This document shows, one piece after another, positions 24,922 to 33,600 of a stretch of 46,198 bases of DNA. The stretch lies in the NCBI GenBank assembly GCA_020638855.1, contig JACKHT010000018.1, forward strand, positions 1 to 46,198, given 5' to 3'. Position numbers and translations under genes: made by a program. The notes under the pieces were generated by a model, which made no database searches, was not told where the DNA came from, and worked only from the letters and a program-made list of their open reading frames with translations. The DNA comes from Planctomycetota bacterium. GTDB taxonomy: Bacteria > Planctomycetota > UBA1135 > GCA-002686595. Numbering within the stretch: position 1 is the stretch's first letter; the number at the start of each line of letters is the position of its first letter.

Positions 24922-25989
24922 ATGAAACGTTTTGCTCTTACTTTGACCCTTGGCCTGGCGGCCTGGGTTGCGAACCCCGCGATCGCCCAACCCAGTGGTG
25001 ATGATGGGGTATGGATGGCCGATTTCGATGCCGCCGTTGCTGTGGCCAAGAAAGATGGCAAAAACCTGCTCGTCGACTTCACCGGTTCCGACTGGTGTGG
25101 CTGGTGCAAGCGCCTCCACAAAGAGGTCTTCGCCCACGAGATTTGGGAAACCACTGCGACCAAGGAGTACGTGTTGGTCGCCCTGGACTTCCCCCGCGAC
25201 GAAGCCATCAAGAAGCTCGTCCCCAACCCCGAGCGCAACGCGGAGCTCTCTGAGAAGTACGGGATCGAAGGCTTCCCGACGATCCTGCTGATGACCCCCG
25301 ACGGGGACGTCTTTGGGCGCACCGGCTACCAAGAAGGTGGCCCGGAGAAATACCTCGAGCACATGGCCGAGCTCAAGAAGACCGGCATGCTGCAGCTCGA
25401 AGCCGTCCACAAAGTCGTGGCCGCCTACAACGCCGCCACCGGTGACGAACAAATGGCCATCTGGGAGCGCGTCGCCGCGCTGCTCGAGAAAAACGGTGCC
25501 GATTCCGCTGGTGCGGGACAATTGGTCGAGATCGTGGAAAAGGGCATTGCCCTCGACCCCGACAATGCCAAAGGCATCCTGGCCAAGGCCCTCACGACCC
25601 TGCTGGGCGCCGGTAAGTACTCCGACGAGTACTTCGCCAAAGCCAAAGGGATCGACGCCAAGAACGAAACCGGTCTGTACGAAACGGCCGTCGCCGCGCG
25701 CCTCGACAACGTCAACAGCGAAGAAGCCATGCTGTCCTCGCTGGTGGAAGTCGACGCGTTCTCCAAGCTCGGCAAAGTGGTCGACAAAACCCGTTGCGTG
25801 CGCATCTACTCGATCGGTGCTTTCTTCGCCATGCGCTTCAAGCAAGACGAAGAATTGGCCAAGACCTACGCCCAAAAATCCGCCGATCTGGGTGGTTTGG
25901 AGAGCGAAGAGTTCGGTGAGCTGATCAAGGGCATCCTCAACCCGGACGCGGAAGAGGATGAAGACGGCGAAATCGAAGAAGGTCGCTAA
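24922..25989 (+). CDS. Secreted thioredoxin-fold protein (CGWC active site)
   Basis: A 355-residue protein with a signal peptide (MKRFALTLTLGLAAWVANPA, cleavage near AIAQ). A thioredoxin-like domain follows: KNLLVDFTGSDWCGWCKRLH with the redox pair Cys59-Cys62, and the cis-Pro loop IEGFPTILLMTPDG about 60 residues later. This is the Thioredoxin_7/DUF255-like layout often found in secreted planctomycete-type proteins. The C-terminal 200 residues are helical, TPR-like, and end in an acidic tail. It should act on thiols in the periplasm. An in-frame ATG at 24886 is possible but would put 12 residues before the signal. A strong terminator follows the gene. Confidence 0.85.
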   Translation: MKRFALTLTLGLAAWVANPAIAQPSGDDGVWMADFDAAVAVAKKDGKNLLVDFTGSDWCGWCKRLHKEVFAHEIWETTATKEYVLVALDFPRDEAIKKLVPNPERNAELSEKYGIEGFPTILLMTPDGDVFGRTGYQEGGPEKYLEHMAELKKTGMLQLEAVHKVVAAYNAATGDEQMAIWERVAALLEKNGADSAGAGQLVEIVEKGIALDPDNAKGILAKALTTLLGAGKYSDEYFAKAKGIDAKNETGLYETAVAARLDNVNSEEAMLSSLVEVDAFSKLGKVVDKTRCVRIYSIGAFFAMRFKQDEELAKTYAQKSADLGGLESEEFGELIKGILNPDAEEDEDGEIEEGR

Positions 25990-26012
25990 GACCCGCTCCG
26001 GCTCGCTTTGGC

Positions 26013-26052
26013 AGAGGCCCTGCTCCCCGAAGACTCGGGGAGCAGGGCCTCT
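26013..26052. terminator. Bidirectional hairpin terminator between convergent genes
   Basis: An 18-base perfect stem, AGAGGCCCTGCTCCCCGA (26013-26030), pairs with 26035-26052 around AGAC. It lies 24 bases after the thioredoxin stop and 24 bases after the PEP synthase stop read from the other strand. No long U-run is present, but stem strength and symmetric placement support a terminator for both genes. Confidence 0.75.
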
Positions 26053-26075
26053 CGCTTGGGCCAGGGTGCCCGCGC

Positions 26076-28772
26076 CTAGGCGATGCCTTTGGTGGCCTCG
26101 GTGCCGGACTTGGGCTCCTCGCCGCGCCGAACCCGTTCGGCCTTGGCGATGGCTTGCCGCACCGCCATGGCGGTGTCGGGGGTCACCGAGATCGAGGTGA
26201 TGCCGCATTCCACCAGGAAAGGCGGGAACTCGTCGGGGTAGTCCGACGGAGCTTGTCCGCAGATGCCAATCTCGATGCCCTTGTCGCGGAAAGTGCGCAC
26301 CGTTTGGCGGATCATGGTTTGCACCGCCGGGGAGCGGGCATCGACCGGGAAGCGATATCCCTCCAAGTCATCGCGCGATACGGCGTACACGGTTTGCACC
26401 AGGTCGTTCGAGCCAATCGAACCACCCGCGAGGCCCATGGCCTCGATGAAGCGATCGCCCTCGATGACGTTCGAGGGAAGTTCGATCATCAAGAACAAGG
26501 GCACTCCGGCCTCGCTCCCCAGGCCGCGGTCGGCCAAGAGCGACCGAACGGCCGCGCCCTCTTCGGGGGTACGGCAGAAGGGGACCATCAACTGCAAATT
26601 GTCGAGGCCCAAGCGCCGGCGCACCAAGCGCAGCGCATCGCACTCCATCTCGAAAGCCGGGGTGAAGATCGGGTCCACGTAGCGCGAAGCTCCACGCCAG
26701 GCGATCATGGGGTTTTCTTCGATCGGTTCGAAAATCCGACCACCCAGAAGTTCGCGGTACTCGTTCGACTTCAAGTCCGAGAGCCGAACCAATACCGGGC
26801 GCGGGTGGAACGCGGTACAAATCAGCCCGACGCCTTCCATCACCCGATCCACGAAGAACTGACGCTTGTCCGCATAGGCGGCCGTGCGACGCTCGATGGC
26901 GCCCACCAAGAAGCGTACTTCTTCCTGGCCGAGCTTTTGGAGGGTCTCCTCCCAAGGCATCAACTCGGCAGCGATCTGACCGGTTTTGGAGTAGTCCGCC
27001 AGCTCCTCGTAGTACAGGAGCGCCAGGGGGTGCACCGAGACTTCGGAGGTGAGGATGAATTCCAAACGAGCCAACCCGACCCCATCCACGGGGAGCTGCG
27101 AGTCGACCAGAGCCTTGGTGGGGAAGCCTACGTTGAGCTTGATCTTGGTTTCGAGCTTCTGCGAAAGGTCGATGTCGTGCTGTTCGATCTCGAAAGGGTG
27201 GAGCCCTTCGAAAATCAGGGCCATGTCCCCTTCGGCGCAGGTGCCGGTGACCTCTTGCAGGGGCGCGAGCTTGCGCGTGGCGTCCTCGCAACCGACCACG
27301 GCAGGAATGCCGAATTCCCGCGCGATGATGGCGGCGTGCGAGGTCCGCCCGCCCTTCTCGGTCACGATCAGCGAGGCGTCCTTCATCATCGGCTCCCAGT
27401 CGGGCGTGGTCATCTCGGTGACGAGCACATCGCCGGGGTCGAAGACGCGTTCTTGGTAGGGGATGTCTTCCAGCTTTTCGCCCGCCTGCAAGCGGTTGCG
27501 CAACTCGCGCTTCTTGAGGATGACTTCCTCGTAGCTCTTGTACAGCCGCACGCGCCCGGCTCCGATGCGGGTGCCCACCGCTTCGCCCGTGGCGAGCAGC
27601 TTGCCGCTGTTCTTCAAACTTCCGATCAAACCGGCAGCCATGGTGTAGCGCGTCATGGTGGCCGGGCCGCTCACCGAGTGCACGGTTTCGGGGCGCGCCT
27701 GGACGATGAACAAATCTTGACTGCGACCGTCCTTGGCCCACTCGATGTCCATCGGCTGGCCGTAGTGGGCTTCGATCTTGAGTCCCATCCCCGCCAGCTC
27801 GATGATCTCCTCGCGCGAGAGCGACCAGGAGCGGCGCCGGGCCGAGGAGACGTCGATGCTTTCGGTTAGGGCTGCGCCCTGGCCCCCGTAGACCATGGCC
27901 ACGTCCTTGGCACCCAGGTGGCGGTGGACGATGGCTTGGTAGCCGCGCCGCAAGCCTTCCTTCCAGACCGTGAAGTGGTCGGGGGAGACGCTACCCTGCA
28001 CGACCAACTCGCCCAGGCCATAGGACGAGGAGATGTGCACCACGCCCTGGTGTCCCGAGTCGGGATCGAGGGTGAACATCACGCCGGAGGTCGCCAAGTC
28101 GGAGCGCACCATCTTCATCACGACCACGGCCAAGGCGCTGCGCAGCGGGTCGAGGCGGTTGGCGAGTTGGTACGACACCGCGCGCTCGGTGAACAACGAG
28201 GCGCAGCACCGTTTCCAATGCTCGATCAGCGAGTCGACCCCGTGCACGTTGAGGTAGGATTCGCATTGACCCGCAAACGAGGCCAGCGCCGAGTCCTCGA
28301 CTGTGGCCGACGAGCGCACGGCCACATCGACTTCGCCACCGTACTCGGCGCACAGGGTGGCATAGCCTTCGCGCAGGGCTGCTTCGATTTCGGGCGGGAC
28401 GGTGGTGTTGACGATCAGATCACGCACCAACATCGTGCGCGCGTGCATCTCGAGGTGGTCGGTCGCATTGGCGCCCTTCGAGCAAGCGCGCAGGGCTCCG
28501 GCCAGGGTGGTTTCGCTGAGTGCGGCCCGGCGTACGAGGGCCATGCCTTCGGGCTCGCCCACATGGGTCCAAGTGCCCGGAGGCACTTCGGCTTCCAGGA
28601 ACAAACGGTAGGCGTGGGCCGTGGTCGTGAAGCCGTTGGGTACGCGTACGCCCTGGGGGACCAATTCGCGGTACAGCTCACCGAGCGAGGCGCCTTTGCC
28701 GCCGACCAATTCCGCGTCTTGTTTGCCGACTTCGGAGAACCATAGGAGCAAGGCTTGGGAACGATCTTTCAT
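26076..28772 (-). CDS. ppsA: Phosphoenolpyruvate synthase
   Basis: An 898-residue PpsA, about 100 residues longer than the E. coli enzyme through scattered insertions. The N-terminal nucleotide-binding domain is intact (VGGKGASLGELYRELVPQGV, VRSSATVEDSALASFAGQCE, GQPMDIEWAKDG, FIVQARPETVH). The phospho-accepting His lies in GGRTSHAAIIAREFGIPAVV, and the C-terminal PEP-binding barrel has RLSDLKSNEYRELLGG, IGSNDLVQT and the catalytic Cys region GICGQAPSDYPDEFPPFLVE. It converts pyruvate, ATP and water into PEP, AMP and phosphate for gluconeogenesis. The ATG at 28772 starts MKDRSQALLLWFSEVG, matching the family N-terminus; a longer frame upstream does not. The Lon-related gene lies 150 bases upstream on the same strand. 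Confidence 0.93.
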   Translation of the reverse strand: MKDRSQALLLWFSEVGKQDAELVGGKGASLGELYRELVPQGVRVPNGFTTTAHAYRLFLEAEVPPGTWTHVGEPEGMALVRRAALSETTLAGALRACSKGANATDHLEMHARTMLVRDLIVNTTVPPEIEAALREGYATLCAEYGGEVDVAVRSSATVEDSALASFAGQCESYLNVHGVDSLIEHWKRCCASLFTERAVSYQLANRLDPLRSALAVVVMKMVRSDLATSGVMFTLDPDSGHQGVVHISSSYGLGELVVQGSVSPDHFTVWKEGLRRGYQAIVHRHLGAKDVAMVYGGQGAALTESIDVSSARRRSWSLSREEIIELAGMGLKIEAHYGQPMDIEWAKDGRSQDLFIVQARPETVHSVSGPATMTRYTMAAGLIGSLKNSGKLLATGEAVGTRIGAGRVRLYKSYEEVILKKRELRNRLQAGEKLEDIPYQERVFDPGDVLVTEMTTPDWEPMMKDASLIVTEKGGRTSHAAIIAREFGIPAVVGCEDATRKLAPLQEVTGTCAEGDMALIFEGLHPFEIEQHDIDLSQKLETKIKLNVGFPTKALVDSQLPVDGVGLARLEFILTSEVSVHPLALLYYEELADYSKTGQIAAELMPWEETLQKLGQEEVRFLVGAIERRTAAYADKRQFFVDRVMEGVGLICTAFHPRPVLVRLSDLKSNEYRELLGGRIFEPIEENPMIAWRGASRYVDPIFTPAFEMECDALRLVRRRLGLDNLQLMVPFCRTPEEGAAVRSLLADRGLGSEAGVPLFLMIELPSNVIEGDRFIEAMGLAGGSIGSNDLVQTVYAVSRDDLEGYRFPVDARSPAVQTMIRQTVRTFRDKGIEIGICGQAPSDYPDEFPPFLVECGITSISVTPDTAMAVRQAIAKAERVRRGEEPKSGTEATKGIA

Positions 28773-28862
28773 GGGGGTAGCTAGGGGGGCCTTGGGGGAT
28801 CGACTCCTTTGGGCCCAGGCCTTAGGGAGATCCCCCCTTGGAAGCGTCAAAATGGGCTGCGA

Positions 28863-28901
28863 CGCCGCACGAAAGGCGGCGAATCCCCCTTCCGGGAAGG
28901 G
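28863..28901 (-). terminator. Two small hairpins after the Lon-related gene
   Basis: In the gap between the Lon-related stop and the ppsA start, CGCCGC/GCGGCG (28863-28881, 7-base loop) and CCCTTC/GAAGGG (28887-28901, 3-base loop) form adjacent hairpins. No U-run follows, so this is a weak terminator call. Confidence 0.25.
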
Positions 28902-28922
28902 CGCAAGCCAGCGGCTCCGACC

Positions 28923-31349
28923 TCAGGCGTCCGGAGCCTCGTTTTCGGATTTGGAAGGGGCTGCTTCGCGCTCCATCCCTCGCGAGCGGTACCAATACTC
29001 GCCCAGCATCTCCATGGCCTTGGCAAACACCGTGCCCTCAGCAAATTGGCCATCGGCGTCCGCGGTACCTGCCGGCACGCCGGTCAGCAATTCGATGGCT
29101 TGCTCGATGCGGTCGATGGCGTAGATGTGGAAACGCCCGGCGTCGCAGGCCTCGACCACATCCTGGCGCAGGACGAGGTTGCGCTTGTTCGCGGCGGGTA
29201 GCAGCACGCCTTGGTCCCCGGTGAGGCCCGCGTCCAAACAGGTCGCGAAGAAGCCCTCGATCTTCTCGGATGCCCCGCCGATCGGCTGGATGTTGCCGAA
29301 CTGATCGATGGCGCCGGTCATGGCCAGGTTTTGGCGGATGGGGATGCCAGTCAGGGCCGAGAGCAGGCAACAGGTTTCGGCTCCCGACGCCGAATCCCCA
29401 TCGACCCCGCCGTAGCTCTGCTCGAAGGCGAGCGAGGCGGTGAACGCGAGGGGGTGGCGCGTGCGGAAAAGGTGGCGTAGGAGCCCTCCAAGGATGTGGA
29501 AACCCTTGGTGTGGATGCTCCCCGAGAGGCTCGACTCGCGTTCGATGTCGACCACTCCGCGCATCCCCGGACCGGCCGTCGCCGTGATGCGTGCGGGGAA
29601 CCCAAAGGTCAGAGGACCCGCGGACATCACCGCCAGCCCGTTGATTTGCCCGATGACCGCGCCACGGGTTTCGATGCGCAGGGTCCCATCGGCGATGCTC
29701 TCGCGGAAGCGCTGGGATGGCCGGCCCGCTCGGCGACGGGTGTTTTCGATCGCGCGTCGCACGTGCTCGCCGGTGGTATGCGCCTCGGTCGGATCGAGCA
29801 CGGTGTTGATGTAGGCCGCCTCGCGGGCCAAGTCGTTCAACCTGGCAAACTTGGTCGTCAACCGATCGTTGCGCCCACTGATGCGCGTGCCGTGTTCGCA
29901 CAGGGCCGCCACCGCTTCGCGCGTGAAAGGCGGCAAACTCTCACGCTCGGCCAATCCCGACAGATGGTGCGCGTAGAACATCATCGTTTCGTGGTTGAGC
30001 GGGAAGTCGCCCTCGAAGTCGGCCAGAACCTTGAACAGCGCCGAGAAGTCGGGGTCCCCCGAATCCAGCGCGTAGTACAGCGAGGATTCGCCGATCAAGA
30101 CCACCTTGACGTTGATATCAATCGGCTCCGGCGACAGCGGGGACCCGCCGCCCAGGATGCCCAAATCGTGGGGGACGATCTCCAGCTTGCCAGTACGTAG
30201 CGTCCGAACCAACATCTTCCAGGCCCCCGGCTCGGACAGGAGGTCCATGGCATTCAGGATCAAGAACCCAGACTCCGCCCGTAGCAACGATCCCCCTTGG
30301 ATCATCATGTGATCCGAATGGATGCGTCCACCCGGCAACAGCGAACGATCGATGTTGCCCAAAAGGTTGCGCAGGGTGGGGGTGTTCTCGACCACGACCG
30401 GACAACCTTCGGTGCTGTGGTTGACCAGGACGTTGACCTCGTAGCGATCGGTGGGGTCCTCCTCGCCATCGCCAAGGACTTGCAGGATCTCGACCACGTC
30501 CTCCAGGATGGCATTCAGGAAGCAGGCTACGCCTTTGCTTGGGAACTCCTTAGCGATGGCGTTCATGCGCGCCTGCATCAAGCGCCGCGCTTCGCTTTCG
30601 AAGAGATTGCGCAGCGCCTGCGCGTGATCGGCTTGCACCTGGGCCGCATGGGCGGTGAACTCGCGGAAACGTTCGCGGAACCCAACCAAGGCTTGGCGCA
30701 GACGCTCGGCCTCCTCGTCTTGGACCTTGCCCTCCTTGCGCAGGGCCTCATAAGCCTCGGGGGAAACGGGCTTGCCCTCATGCAACGGCACGATGGCCGT
30801 GCCGACCTCCTCGCCGTTTTGAATCGGGACCATCGCGAGGCCCGCCTGGGCGAGGTCCTTCTCGAGCGCGCTGCTGTCGATCGATTGGCGCATGGCCGTT
30901 TCCAGGGCCCTAGCCTTGGCTTGGATGGGCTCGTCGGAAAGCGCCGGAATCAGCTCCTGGCGGATGTAGGTCGAAAGCTGATCGATCCGGCGCGCGAAGG
31001 CGCGACCCATACCCCGGGGCAGGCTAAGCAGCTTCGGCCGATCGGGCTGCTGGAAGTTGTGCACGTAGCAGCGATCCTGGGCCAGCGGGCACAGGGGTTC
31101 GATCTGGTGGATGATGCGCCGGACCAGCTCAAGGCGACCCGTCCCGGTCAGACCCCGGACATAGATGTTTTGACCCGGGGCGTGCACCTGCAGCCCGAAG
31201 CGCAGGGCCTCGACCGCCTCGTCTTGGCCGGAAATCCCCTGCTGGGGTTCGACTTCCCGGGTGGTTGCGAAGGCGAACTGGGTCGCGTCCACGTGGCGTC
31301 GCAGGTCCGGGGTGGGGATCCGCAGGGGGGATTGATGGGGATCGGTCAT
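28923..31349 (-). CDS. Lon-related (YcbZ-type) AAA+ protease
   Basis: An 808-residue Lon-like protease of the S16 family, YcbZ/LonH type, normal in length. The P-loop region is YVRGLTGTGRLELV (GTGR in place of GTGK is common in this subfamily). A coiled helical insert follows (about 110-260), then Walker-B-like FLILNAMDLLSEPGAWKML and VVLIGESSLYYALDS. The C-terminal protease domain carries catalytic Ser in GDSASGAE and catalytic Lys in GGASEKIEGFF, within PIRQNLAMTGAIDQFGNIQP. It should degrade selected proteins in the cytoplasm. I chose the ATG of MTDPHQSPLR; a second ATG 9 bases upstream is equally possible. It is divergent from the small membrane protein at 31503. Confidence 0.88.
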   Translation of the reverse strand: MTDPHQSPLRIPTPDLRRHVDATQFAFATTREVEPQQGISGQDEAVEALRFGLQVHAPGQNIYVRGLTGTGRLELVRRIIHQIEPLCPLAQDRCYVHNFQQPDRPKLLSLPRGMGRAFARRIDQLSTYIRQELIPALSDEPIQAKARALETAMRQSIDSSALEKDLAQAGLAMVPIQNGEEVGTAIVPLHEGKPVSPEAYEALRKEGKVQDEEAERLRQALVGFRERFREFTAHAAQVQADHAQALRNLFESEARRLMQARMNAIAKEFPSKGVACFLNAILEDVVEILQVLGDGEEDPTDRYEVNVLVNHSTEGCPVVVENTPTLRNLLGNIDRSLLPGGRIHSDHMMIQGGSLLRAESGFLILNAMDLLSEPGAWKMLVRTLRTGKLEIVPHDLGILGGGSPLSPEPIDINVKVVLIGESSLYYALDSGDPDFSALFKVLADFEGDFPLNHETMMFYAHHLSGLAERESLPPFTREAVAALCEHGTRISGRNDRLTTKFARLNDLAREAAYINTVLDPTEAHTTGEHVRRAIENTRRRAGRPSQRFRESIADGTLRIETRGAVIGQINGLAVMSAGPLTFGFPARITATAGPGMRGVVDIERESSLSGSIHTKGFHILGGLLRHLFRTRHPLAFTASLAFEQSYGGVDGDSASGAETCCLLSALTGIPIRQNLAMTGAIDQFGNIQPIGGASEKIEGFFATCLDAGLTGDQGVLLPAANKRNLVLRQDVVEACDAGRFHIYAIDRIEQAIELLTGVPAGTADADGQFAEGTVFAKAMEMLGEYWYRSRGMEREAAPSKSENEAPDA

Positions 31350-31502
31350 GGGGCTCATCGGGGAATGGGGGGCATCGTAACCCATGGGCTGGCCGCTTGC
31401 CGGGGTTCCCGGGCGTCCCAAAAACCGCTCGGTACGCTCGATCTGGCCGTTGCGAGCTGGCCGGGGCTCAAGGATCGGAGCCTGGGCGCCGATGCTCTCC
31501 CC

Positions 31503-32129
31503 ATGGCCTCTACCCTCGGTTCTTCGAACTGGTATCGCTACTTGCTCGCCCCGGCCATGCTGGCCATCTTGATCGGTGGACCCGTGGCCAGCATCGCGGC
31601 TTCCGAGTACGGGCTCTCCTGGTGGGCAGTCTTCTTGGCTGCTTCGGGAGGGCTGGCGCTCTTCTGGGATTTGGCTATGCACCGCGAGGAGGACTCGCAT
31701 CGACCGCTGGAGACCCGCGAGGACCCCGTCTTTGGTCGCCTCATGTGCTACGAACCCGGGATCTGGCAGGCCCAAGAGCGCGTCCAGATGGAAGGTGCTT
31801 GGTTACCGGTGGCGGTCGAAGCGGGCAGCGAAGGTCCGAGCAGCGCCCAGCAGGACACCTACCGCGAGTTCCTGCGCGACCCGAGCGCGGTCCGAGCCGA
31901 GCTGGTCAAGAGTTTGATCGGGGTGGCGGGACAAGCCACCCACCCCGGCATGGTTCCGGTGGGGATGTTCTTGCCCAAGCACGAAGATCCGGCCGCGCCC
32001 TCGATGGAAATCGAAGTGATGGTGGATGGCGATGAGACCGGGCCCCACGAGGAAGTGGTGGGGTTCCGCGCAGGGCGCGCGCTCAGCGTGCGCCACTTGC
32101 CTGAGACCCGACCCGGGCGCGTGGCGTAG
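31503..32129 (+). CDS. Small membrane protein of unknown function
   Basis: A 208-residue protein with two membrane segments at the N-terminus (YLLAPAMLAILIGGPVASI and WWAVFLAASGGLALFW, about residues 13-57), then a soluble, charged domain with no recognised motif (LMCYEPGIWQAQERVQMEGA, THPGMVPVGMFLPKHEDP). It contains an acidic EIEVMVDGDETGPHEEVV segment. No family is recognised. A GATGCT element precedes the ATG by 6 bases without a ribosome site. The open frame continues far upstream but overlaps the divergent Lon-related gene, so I start it at the ATG before the first membrane segment. A strong terminator follows. Confidence 0.6.
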   Translation: MASTLGSSNWYRYLLAPAMLAILIGGPVASIAASEYGLSWWAVFLAASGGLALFWDLAMHREEDSHRPLETREDPVFGRLMCYEPGIWQAQERVQMEGAWLPVAVEAGSEGPSSAQQDTYREFLRDPSAVRAELVKSLIGVAGQATHPGMVPVGMFLPKHEDPAAPSMEIEVMVDGDETGPHEEVVGFRAGRALSVRHLPETRPGRVA

Positions 32130-32168
32130 TTCCGACCACACCGCAAGCTAGCGAGCCCCCAAACGAAC

Positions 32169-32200
32169 AACGGCCAGGCACCCGAGGGTGCCTGGCCGTT
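32169..32200. terminator. Hairpin terminator between convergent genes
   Basis: AACGGCCAGGCACCC (32169-32183) pairs with 32186-32200, giving a stem of about 14 bp with a CGAG loop, followed by TTTGCTTTC on the plus strand. It stands between the stop of the membrane-protein gene (32129) and the stop of the DUF1579 gene (32221), so it can serve both. Confidence 0.75.
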
Positions 32201-32220
32201 TGCTTTCTGGCATCGACGCC

Positions 32221-33429
32221 CTACGGCATGCGCGTGTAGTCGATGTGCAGCATGCGGTACCAGGTCCCGTCCGGGCTGAAGCCCCACATGTCCCACTCGT
32301 GGTGGTCCTGGTCGACGAAGGTCAAGACTTCCTTCATGGGTTGCTCCTTGCCGGTCAGCGGATCAAGGATCGTGCGGCCCAGGGTCAACGTCTTGCGATC
32401 GGGCGACATCTGGCCGGTGGAGATGTTCATCATTTGGGTGCCCATCGAATCGACCCAATAGCCCACGTACGACTCGCGCACCTTGTCGTAGCCCATATGC
32501 CCGAAGCCATAGAACGGCTGTCCCATCATTTCGCCCGCAAAGTGTCCCTCGAGGAATCGGCCACCCAGGGCCCAGCTGCTTTGCATCGAGCCCACTGACA
32601 GCAGCGGGTCGGCTTCGGGCGACATCCACAACTTGACCGCCGCTTGGAATTTGCCTTCTAGGCTGTTCAGCACTTGGTGCTCGGGGCCCGGGGTCGCCAG
32701 TTCGAGCATGCGGGCTTGCAGGGCGGCCATGTCCATCTCGGGCGAGATTTCATCGACGGGCTTGGGCGCTGAGGCTTCGGCATAGTCGACGGCTTCGGTC
32801 TCGGTCTGATCGAGCTGTTCGTCGAGCTTGGCAGCGCGCGCCTTCTCCACGGTGGGGTCGCCTAGCACGCTGTGCTCGAGTTCGGCGTCTTGCGCGGTCG
32901 CCTGCTCGAGCGGGGCTTCGGCGATCTGTGCATCGATCTCCGCACGGGTCTGCTCTCCGCGGTCCGCCAGGTCCTCCAGTCCATGAGTGATGTCGTCCAA
33001 GATCGGATTGTCTTGGGAGAGCGAATCTTCCAGCATCGGTTCTTCGAGAACGGGTTCCTCAAAAACGGGCTCCTCGAAAGTCGGCCGCTCAAACTCCGGC
33101 TCTTCCAAAACCGGCTTCTCGAGTTCCATGGCAGCTTCCGAAGTCGAGGCGACCGCTTCGGTGACCCCCGCCAGTTGACGCTTGAGCCGCTCGTATTGGG
33201 CTTGCGCTTCATCTTGGACCGCCACGGAGGCTGCTTGGATGTCTTCACGCAGCGTGGTGGAGCTGGCCTCGATGGCTTCGCCGACCTGGGTGGTGGCTTG
33301 CGCGGCAGCTGCACTCGCTTGCTCCGTGCTCGGTTGGGCTTGCCGCTGAGTCGGCTTCGGGTTCGAATCGGTCGATTGGCACGCGGCCAAGACCAGGCTG
33401 GCTGCGGCCAGCAAACGGAAATGCTTCAT
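32221..33429 (-). CDS. DUF1579-domain lipoprotein with coiled-coil and EEP-repeat region
   Basis: A 402-residue lipoprotein; the lipobox LVLAAC puts the lipidated Cys at residue 17. A Gln/Ala/Glu-rich helical segment (about 30-120) resembles an extended coiled coil. It is followed by short acidic repeats of the type FEEPVLEEPMLE (about 110-150) and more acidic helix. The C-terminal 160 residues match DUF1579: LNSLEGKFQAAVKLWMSP, SSWALGGRFLEGHFAGEMMG, FYGFGHMGYDKVRESYVGYW and EWDMWGFSPDGTWYRML. DUF1579 has a lipocalin-like predicted fold with no known reaction. It is probably an envelope protein with a spacer that reaches from the membrane. It lies 171 bases after top6A on the same strand. Confidence 0.75.
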   Translation of the reverse strand: MKHFRLLAAASLVLAACQSTDSNPKPTQRQAQPSTEQASAAAAQATTQVGEAIEASSTTLREDIQAASVAVQDEAQAQYERLKRQLAGVTEAVASTSEAAMELEKPVLEEPEFERPTFEEPVFEEPVLEEPMLEDSLSQDNPILDDITHGLEDLADRGEQTRAEIDAQIAEAPLEQATAQDAELEHSVLGDPTVEKARAAKLDEQLDQTETEAVDYAEASAPKPVDEISPEMDMAALQARMLELATPGPEHQVLNSLEGKFQAAVKLWMSPEADPLLSVGSMQSSWALGGRFLEGHFAGEMMGQPFYGFGHMGYDKVRESYVGYWVDSMGTQMMNISTGQMSPDRKTLTLGRTILDPLTGKEQPMKEVLTFVDQDHHEWDMWGFSPDGTWYRMLHIDYTRMP

Positions 33430-33560
33430 GGGGAGGGGCGCACGGGGTGCGCGAAGGGTTGGGATCCCGAGGGATCGCCCCGCATTGTTCCACTCCCTCC
33501 CGCAGGGGTCCAGTTGGGATCCGTACAACCCCTACCCGCAACCTCTTTGGGGCCCTCCTA

Positions 33561-33579
33561 GGGACCCCTCTAGGGGCCC
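33561..33579 (-). terminator. Hairpin after top6A
   Basis: On the minus strand GGGCCCC pairs with GGGGTCC (one G-U wobble) around a TAGA loop, 22 bases after the top6A stop. A second GGGCCCC follows and could form an alternative pairing. There is no U-run; the terminator call is moderate to weak. Confidence 0.35.
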
Positions 33580-33600
33580 AACCTGGGGCTCTGCGGCGCC

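Noticed and set aside
26154..27869. A 571-codon plus-strand frame opposite ppsA
   Set aside because: It is a shadow of PEP synthase, whose catalytic motifs are complete on the other strand.
31150..31170. GTGR in place of GTGK in the P-loop of the Lon-related protease as a sign of inactivity
   Set aside because: This change is common in YcbZ-type Lon-related proteins, so it is not notable by itself.
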